This document shows positions 59,795 through 64,000 of a DNA stretch of 64,000 nt, piece after piece (positions within the stretch are counted from its first letter, which is position 1; each line of letters opens with the position of its first letter). A model generated the notes under the pieces. It saw nothing but the letters and a program-made list of their open reading frames with translations. It had not been told where the DNA came from and ran no database searches. The DNA is from Aurantibacter_A sp965215845 (GTDB lineage Bacteria; Bacteroidota; Bacteroidia; Flavobacteriales; Flavobacteriaceae). The stretch lies in contig CBDCEL010000004.1 of NCBI GenBank assembly GCA_965215845.1, positions 2,790,001 through 2,854,000 of the forward strand, written 5' to 3'. Both the position numbers and the translations under genes were made by a program.

Positions 59795-61204
59795 ATGAAA
59801 ATTGAACAGATTTATACAGGATGTTTGGCCCAAGGGGCGTATTATATTGAAAGTGAGGGCGAAGTCGCTATAATTGACCCACTGCGCGAGGTTACACCTT
59901 ATGTAAAAAGGGCAAAAGAAAATGATGCTAAAATCAAGTACATTTTTGAGACCCATTTTCACGCCGATTTTGTGAGCGGACATGTAACCCTCTCAAAGGA
60001 GACGGGCGCCCCGATTATTTATGGGCCGAATGCCAGTCCGTCTTTCGATGCCACCATTGCCAAAGATGGAGAGGAATTCAAACTTGGAAAGCTGACGATA
60101 GTCGCATTGCACACCCCGGGCCATACGATGGAAAGTACCACCTACCTCCTAAAGGACGAAGACGGAAAGAATCATGCCATATTTTCAGGTGACACTTTGT
60201 TTTTGGGTGATGTCGGTCGACCTGATTTAGCGCAAAAGGCGGCGAGTATGACCAAAGAAGAACTTGCAGGAATTTTATTCGACAGCTTACGCACAAAGAT
60301 TATGCCTTTGGCCGATGAGGTGATAGTGTACCCGGCGCACGGCGCGGGTTCGGCATGTGGAAAGAACATGATGAAAGAAACCGTCGATACCCTTGGGAAC
60401 CAAAAGAAGATGAACTACGCCCTGAGAGCCGACATGACCAGGGAGGAGTTTATAAAAGAGGTCACTGACGGCTTGTTGCCACCACCACAGTATTTTCCGT
60501 TGAACGTTAAAATGAACAAAGAGGGCTATGAAGATATTGAGGATGTTCTAGAGCGTGGTACCACCGCCCTTTCACCAGATGCTTTCGAGACGGCGGCCAA
60601 TGAAACGGGCGCTTTGGTCTTGGACGTTAGGCATCAAGACGAATTCGTAAGAGGGCATATACCAAGATCGATCTTTATCGGACTCAATGGGGATTTCGCC
60701 CCATGGGTGGGCGCGTTGATCGGCGATGTGGCGCAGCCCTTATTATTGGTAACGCCCAAAGGCAGGGAAAAAGAAACAATTACACGACTTTCTCGCGTAG
60801 GATTCGACGGCACTATAGGCTATCTCGAGGGCGGATATGAGACTTGGCTGAATGCCGGTAAAGATGTAGACATTATAGTGTCAAAGCCCGCAACTGAAAT
60901 TACAGAAGAACTAAATAGCGCAAAAGAACTTGTTTTTGATGTTCGAAAAGAAAGCGAGTACGCATCTGAGCACTTGGTAGACGCCAAAAATACCCCCTTG
61001 AGTAACTTGAACGAGCATCTTTCGGAATTTCCCAAGGAACGAAATTTCTTTGTGCACTGTGCCGGCGGATATCGATCGGTGATTGCCGCCTCCATTTTAA
61101 AGAGTCGAGGGTACCATAATTTGATCGATATTGCAGGAGGCTTCGGGGCGTTGAAGAATACAGATTTGGCATTGACCGATTTTGTTTGCCCGACTACTTT
61201 GTAG
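59795..61204 (+). CDS. MBL-fold/rhodanese fusion (persulfide dioxygenase-like)
   Basis: A 469-residue fusion. The metallo-beta-lactamase part (about 1-250) has the motif ETHFHADFVSGH, in which the last metal-site His of the usual HxHxDH is Phe. LHTPGHTMEST and FSGDTLFLGDVGRPDL follow, fitting the mononuclear-iron persulfide dioxygenase (ETHE1) type. Two rhodanese domains follow. The first (about 274-355) lacks a catalytic Cys. The second (about 378-465) has HCAGGYRS, Cys422. It should oxidise glutathione persulfide and handle sulfane sulfur. An ATG three codons upstream (59786) is also possible. It is next to SulP and two small membrane genes. Confidence 0.9.
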   Translation: MKIEQIYTGCLAQGAYYIESEGEVAIIDPLREVTPYVKRAKENDAKIKYIFETHFHADFVSGHVTLSKETGAPIIYGPNASPSFDATIAKDGEEFKLGKLTIVALHTPGHTMESTTYLLKDEDGKNHAIFSGDTLFLGDVGRPDLAQKAASMTKEELAGILFDSLRTKIMPLADEVIVYPAHGAGSACGKNMMKETVDTLGNQKKMNYALRADMTREEFIKEVTDGLLPPPQYFPLNVKMNKEGYEDIEDVLERGTTALSPDAFETAANETGALVLDVRHQDEFVRGHIPRSIFIGLNGDFAPWVGALIGDVAQPLLLVTPKGREKETITRLSRVGFDGTIGYLEGGYETWLNAGKDVDIIVSKPATEITEELNSAKELVFDVRKESEYASEHLVDAKNTPLSNLNEHLSEFPKERNFFVHCAGGYRSVIAASILKSRGYHNLIDIAGGFGALKNTDLALTDFVCPTTL

Positions 61205-61241
61205 CGGATTCAGCTTTTTGAAATGGTCTGTACGATAAAAT

Positions 61242-61340
61242 ATGAAGTTCAATAAGACGGTAAAGTTCATTATTGTTTGCCTGGTATGTATAGCGTTGGT
61301 TTCAGGGGTCGTTCTACTCTTCGAAAATATGAACAGTTAA
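61242..61340 (+). CDS. Transmembrane microprotein, 32 aa
   Basis: A tiny frame MKFNKTVKFIIVCLVCIALV, then SGVVLLFENMNS: a basic N terminus followed by one hydrophobic helix. It lies between the MBL-rhodanese gene and the DUF2892 gene, 11 bp before the latter. Gene status rests on position and hydrophobicity only. Confidence 0.45.
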   Translation: MKFNKTVKFIIVCLVCIALVSGVVLLFENMNS

Positions 61341-61351
61341 ATAATAGCACC

Positions 61352-61555
61352 ATGAAAAAAAATATGGGTAGTCTAGACAAGACGATTCGAATAATATTGG
61401 CCATTGGTATTGCTCTTTTAGTATATTTTGAGGTAGTGACCGGTACAATTGCTTACATTTTAATTGCCTTGGCCGCCATTTTTGTTCTAACCAGTTTTTT
61501 AAGTTTTTGCCCCCTATATGCCCCTTTTGGGTTGAGCACTTGTAAAAGAAAATAG
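61352..61555 (+). CDS. DUF2892-type small membrane protein
   Basis: A 67-residue protein starting MKKNMGSLDKTIRIILAIGI with two transmembrane segments and a C-terminal CPLYAPFGLSTCK. The pattern MGxxDKxIRIxLAxxI and the CPLYxPFGxxTC end are those of the DUF2892 (YgaP-like membrane) family. That family is often next to or fused with rhodanese proteins, which fits the upstream gene. I start at the ATG 61352. Confidence 0.87.
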   Translation: MKKNMGSLDKTIRIILAIGIALLVYFEVVTGTIAYILIALAAIFVLTSFLSFCPLYAPFGLSTCKRK

Positions 61556-61759
61556 CTCGCAAAATTGTTCAACACCGTGAGTTGGCCTGATTTTTTTTAA
61601 CTTTTTTGTAACACTTTCCTTTTTTTCTCGTCTTTATAGGTGTAGGGGATTTCTTTTATCCCTTTTTGGGATGTGGAAATACCTTGAAACTTCCCCTAAA
61701 GTTGGACAAAATAGGCACCACGTCTTTTCGACGTTCAAATATTCTGAAAGTAGCGAGAA

Positions 61760-61861
61760 ATGAGTATGATTTGGGTATATACATTGGTAGGGGCCACGGT
61801 AATGGTATTATGGCTTCTTTTTGTAGTGATCATGTTCCGCAAACTTGGAAAGAAACAATGA
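61760..61861 (+). CDS. Transmembrane microprotein, 33 aa
   Basis: MSMIWVYTLVGATVMVLWLL, then FVVIMFRKLGKKQ: one hydrophobic helix plus a basic tail, consistent with a single-pass membrane peptide. It is preceded by 204 bp in which I see only a T-rich stretch and no gene. A longer overlapping frame (61666-61884) has no such feature. Low but real support. Confidence 0.4.
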   Translation: MSMIWVYTLVGATVMVLWLLFVVIMFRKLGKKQ

Positions 61862-61876
61862 ACCCATTCAAAAAAC

Positions 61877-63325
61877 TTAAATGAGTTCAATGAGCTCATT
61901 TTCAATCGGAATCATTTTTCCATAATTTTTGTTGAGGTAAGACCAAATGATTTGTTGCGCCTCAAGCGTATCTTTTTGAAGATGGAGAAAGGGCTCAAGG
62001 TCGTTGAATGAATTGATGGTATGTTCCTTTTCAATGAATCCGTAGCCGAGGTAAATTCCGTCTTTGACAACGATAAGTGCATCTTCCTCGATATTTCTTC
62101 CTCTTTCTCGTATGAGAAAATGGTTTTTCTTTGCCTTCATAAAATCGATAGCCTTATCAACTTTTAAATTGTATTTCTTGGGTTTTTCCTTTCCCCGGCA
62201 AACACCTTCGCAATTCACGATATTATAATGCGAGCAACTTTTGACCCCTTCTTGAAGGTGGCAATATTTAGGGCATAGATTGAAGTCACGACAAACATTT
62301 TCTAAATAAGTGCGGCATTCAGATACACTGTAAAAAGTAGCCAAAGGGTAGGGCACCGCTTTCAATTTGTTTGGCGCAAGATGTTTGATGCCGTTTTGAT
62401 CTTCGTAACTGAAAATGCCATATTGCTGCGACCGTCGCTTTTGGGCTTGATTGTATTTGGGAAAATGATGTTTTATTGCGGCAGACTCCATCAACAGTGC
62501 CAGAATCTCGCTTCCTGAAAGTTCGAAATCGATATGGGCCGTTTCTCGGCAAAGTCTTGTTTCCTTATCCGATTTATCGTAAAAATGCCCCAAGACCCTT
62601 TTTTTGATGTTAATGGCCTTGCCCACATAAATGATTTTCCCTTTGGTATCCCTGAAATAATAGACCCCAGGTTTAGAGGGCAATTGTTCATAGACCTTTC
62701 GAGAAAGTAGTGGCGGCAAAGTAGCCTCTTGCGATCGTGAGTTCAAAAACCGCTTAAATACTTCGGGGGCTCCCTCTGCCCTTAAGAGCCTTTCAAATAG
62801 TAAAACGGTCGCATGGGCATCACCGCGGGCACGATGGCGATTTTTAAGCGGAATATCAAGCGCAGAACATATTTTGCCCAGGCTATAGGAATGATACCCC
62901 GGAAATAACTTTCGGGCCAATCGAACGGTACACAGTTTTTTACGCACAAATTCGTGACCAAGATCCTTGAATTCGTTTTTGATCACGTTGTAATCGAAAT
63001 TCACGCTGTGCGCGACGAAAACAGTATCCTTGGTTATCTCAAGAATGGTGGGAACAAGCTCTACCAACTTCGGAGCATTGCGGACCAAATTATCATCTAT
63101 GCCGGTAAGCCCAGTGATAAAATAAGGAATCGGCATCCCAGGATTGACCAAGGAGGTAAATTCCTCGACCACCTCATGGCCGTTGTACTTAAAAATGGAA
63201 ATTTCGGTAATCCGGTTTCCCTTGATACCGTTTCCGGTGGTTTCTATGTCGACTATGCTATACAAAGGAGGTCGTATTTTCGTTTCCCCTCCATGGAATG
63301 GGTCGAGAAGAGGACACGAACCCAT
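61877..63325 (-). CDS. DnaQ-type exonuclease fused to GIY-YIG (UvrC-like) nuclease
   Basis: A 482-residue fusion. The N-terminal DEDDh exonuclease (about 20-190) shows SIVDIETTGNG (D/E), FVAHSVNFDYNVI (D) and HRARGDAHATVLL (H/D). The GIY-YIG nuclease (about 215-290) shows SKPGVYYFRDTKGKIIYVGK. A Cys-rich C-terminal part contains CRDFNLCPKYCHLQEGVKSC and CEGVCRG. It resembles the exonuclease/UvrC-type fusions found in many Bacteroidota, probably for DNA repair. The ATG at 63325 is conventional. A TTG at 63265, directly before the exonuclease motif, is an alternative start. It is divergent from the sulfatase gene. Confidence 0.88.
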   Translation of the reverse strand: MGSCPLLDPFHGGETKIRPPLYSIVDIETTGNGIKGNRITEISIFKYNGHEVVEEFTSLVNPGMPIPYFITGLTGIDDNLVRNAPKLVELVPTILEITKDTVFVAHSVNFDYNVIKNEFKDLGHEFVRKKLCTVRLARKLFPGYHSYSLGKICSALDIPLKNRHRARGDAHATVLLFERLLRAEGAPEVFKRFLNSRSQEATLPPLLSRKVYEQLPSKPGVYYFRDTKGKIIYVGKAINIKKRVLGHFYDKSDKETRLCRETAHIDFELSGSEILALLMESAAIKHHFPKYNQAQKRRSQQYGIFSYEDQNGIKHLAPNKLKAVPYPLATFYSVSECRTYLENVCRDFNLCPKYCHLQEGVKSCSHYNIVNCEGVCRGKEKPKKYNLKVDKAIDFMKAKKNHFLIRERGRNIEEDALIVVKDGIYLGYGFIEKEHTINSFNDLEPFLHLQKDTLEAQQIIWSYLNKNYGKMIPIENELIELI

Positions 63326-63335
63326 AAAGTTAGGA

Positions 63336-63364
63336 CAAAGTTTTGAGTTGAAATTGCATTTGCA
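63336..63364 (-). promoter_or_regulatory. Candidate promoter of the exonuclease-GIY-YIG gene
   Basis: On the minus strand TTG, a 19-bp spacer and AAACTTTG (plus-strand CAAAGTTT at 63336-63343) resemble the -33/-7 pair with one mismatch in the -7 box. The box ends 10 nt before the ATG at 63325. Confidence 0.4.
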
Positions 63365-63387
63365 ACATAGTTTTTCCTCAATGGCTC

Positions 63388-63416
63388 TTGAGACTAAATG
63401 CGATTGCTTATTTTTA
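63388..63416 (+). promoter_or_regulatory. Sulfatase promoter, predicted leaderless
   Basis: TTG (63388-63390), an 18-bp spacer, then TATTTTTA (63409-63416), one mismatch from the -7 consensus at the last base. The box ends exactly 4 nt before the ATG at 63421. Confidence 0.5.
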
Positions 63417-63420
63417 GAGG

Positions 63421-64000
63421 ATGGTTCACTTTAAATCAATTCATACGAATTTCCGCCTCAACTTAAAAAGTATCGCCCTGGTTTTGGTCATTCTATTTTT
63501 AGGATGTAAGGAAAAAATTGATCGGAAGGAATCGCGTCAACAACAAAAGCTTCCGAACATCATTTACGTACTTGCTGACGACCTGGGTTACGGTGACATA
63601 GGTTCATTTAATGCTGATGGTAAAATAAAAACACCGCATATCGATCAACTGGCATCCGAGGGAATGAAATTCACCGATGCCCATACCTCTTCGGCCGTAT
63701 GTACCCCGACACGCTATGGGATAATGACGGGAAGATACAATTGGCGAAGTCCTTTGAAGCAGGGCGTATTGACCGGCGTTTCAAAATCCCTGATTCCAGG
63801 TAATAGAACAACAGTAGCGTCACTCTTGAAACGGAGCGGATACAAAACCGCCTTTATCGGGAAGTGGCACTTGGGTTGGGATTGGGCCTTGACCAAAGGT
63901 GACAGCGTTGAGGGCTCAGGATGGAATCCCACTGATTACGAAAACATCGATTTTTCCAAACCGGTCTCAAACGGGCCAAAAGATTTGGGTTTCGACTATT
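63421..64000 (+). CDS. Sulfatase, lipoprotein (3' end outside window)
   Basis: The first 193 codons of an arylsulfatase-type (S1) enzyme. A long signal peptide ends in a lipobox (LVILFLGCKEK, Cys about 29). The mature start NIIYVLADDLGYGDIGSF contains the metal-binding Asp pair. The formylglycine motif is CTPTR at residues 94-98 (CxPxR type), preceded by TDAHTSSAV and followed by GIMTGRYNW. FIGKWHLGW follows with catalytic Lys/His. A formylglycine-generating enzyme must modify Cys94; none is seen here. Marine flavobacteria use many such enzymes on algal polysaccharides. The stop lies beyond the window. Confidence 0.93.
   Translation, partial: MVHFKSIHTNFRLNLKSIALVLVILFLGCKEKIDRKESRQQQKLPNIIYVLADDLGYGDIGSFNADGKIKTPHIDQLASEGMKFTDAHTSSAVCTPTRYGIMTGRYNWRSPLKQGVLTGVSKSLIPGNRTTVASLLKRSGYKTAFIGKWHLGWDWALTKGDSVEGSGWNPTDYENIDFSKPVSNGPKDLGFDY

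Noticed and set aside
61666..61884. A 72-residue frame after the DUF2892 gene
   Set aside because: It has no recognisable pattern and an irregular composition. The overlapping 33-residue frame at 61760 has a clear membrane-helix pattern and fits better.
1..64000. CRISPR arrays, tRNA or rRNA genes, integrases and attachment sites
   Set aside because: I looked for direct repeats with regular spacing, tRNA-like cloverleaf ends and mobile-element proteins and saw none.

Overview
The window looks like part of the chromosome of a marine member of the Flavobacteriaceae (Bacteroidota). Several things point there. The ribosomal alpha-operon region is followed by carA, eno and gltA. There is a zinc-less L36 and almost no Shine-Dalgarno sequences. 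Several promoters carry the Bacteroidota -7 box TAnnTTTG. There is also a sigma/FecR/TonB-receptor locus and many lipoproteins and DUF families typical of this group. I cannot name the genus from the sequence alone. I saw no rRNA, tRNA, CRISPR array, transposase or phage gene.

Region 1 (1-5.7 kb) is the end of the spc operon and the alpha operon: rpsE (3' end), rpmD, rplO, secY, infA, rpmJ, rpsM, rpsK, rpsD, rpoA, rplQ, ending in a clear terminator. Region 2 (5.7-18.9 kb) is core metabolism: carA, eno, a GT5 glycogen synthase, gltA, two arginine-deiminase-superfamily hydrolases (the second CtlX), argS, an MtfA-like metallopeptidase and an SLC12-type cation-chloride cotransporter. The eno gene is broken by two single-base deletions, both in homopolymers. 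All catalytic segments survive in three frames, so a sequencing or assembly error is the likelier cause.

Region 3 (18.9-25.4 kb) is the most distinctive locus. On the minus strand lie an ECF sigma factor, a FecR-type anti-sigma factor and an 842-residue TonB-dependent receptor with an N-terminal signalling (STN-like) domain. Divergent from them are two lipoprotein genes built from repeated modules. The first has four short beta-type repeats plus three lipocalin-like units. The second has a single lipocalin-like unit close to the last unit of the first. This is a complete-looking trans-envelope signalling unit with its probable output beside it.

Region 4 (25.5-45.1 kb) starts with ffh, folD and an M13 peptidase lipoprotein. 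It continues with accessory envelope and hydrolase genes: two esterases, DUF2306, DUF2911, a secreted Gfo/Idh/MocA protein, DUF4349, an AT-rich pair of unknown genes, two VOC proteins, an HD protein, an HxlR regulator, a cupin and a HerA-like ATPase. Region 5 (45.2-58 kb) holds queE, a secreted metallopeptidase, a methyltransferase, a sterol-desaturase-type protein, NamZ, an FtsX-type permease, a cystathionine-beta-synthase-like enzyme, CotH, a diheme peroxidase, an aldose epimerase, DUF2071 and a GNAT. Region 6 (58-64 kb) is sulfur-flavoured: a SulP transporter, an MBL-rhodanese persulfide-dioxygenase-like protein, small membrane proteins, a DnaQ/GIY-YIG nuclease, and a sulfatase cut by the window end.

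A pattern running through the window is that four unrelated genes (queE, the sterol desaturase, SulP and the sulfatase) have a -7-type box ending exactly 4 nt before the ATG. That predicts leaderless mRNAs.
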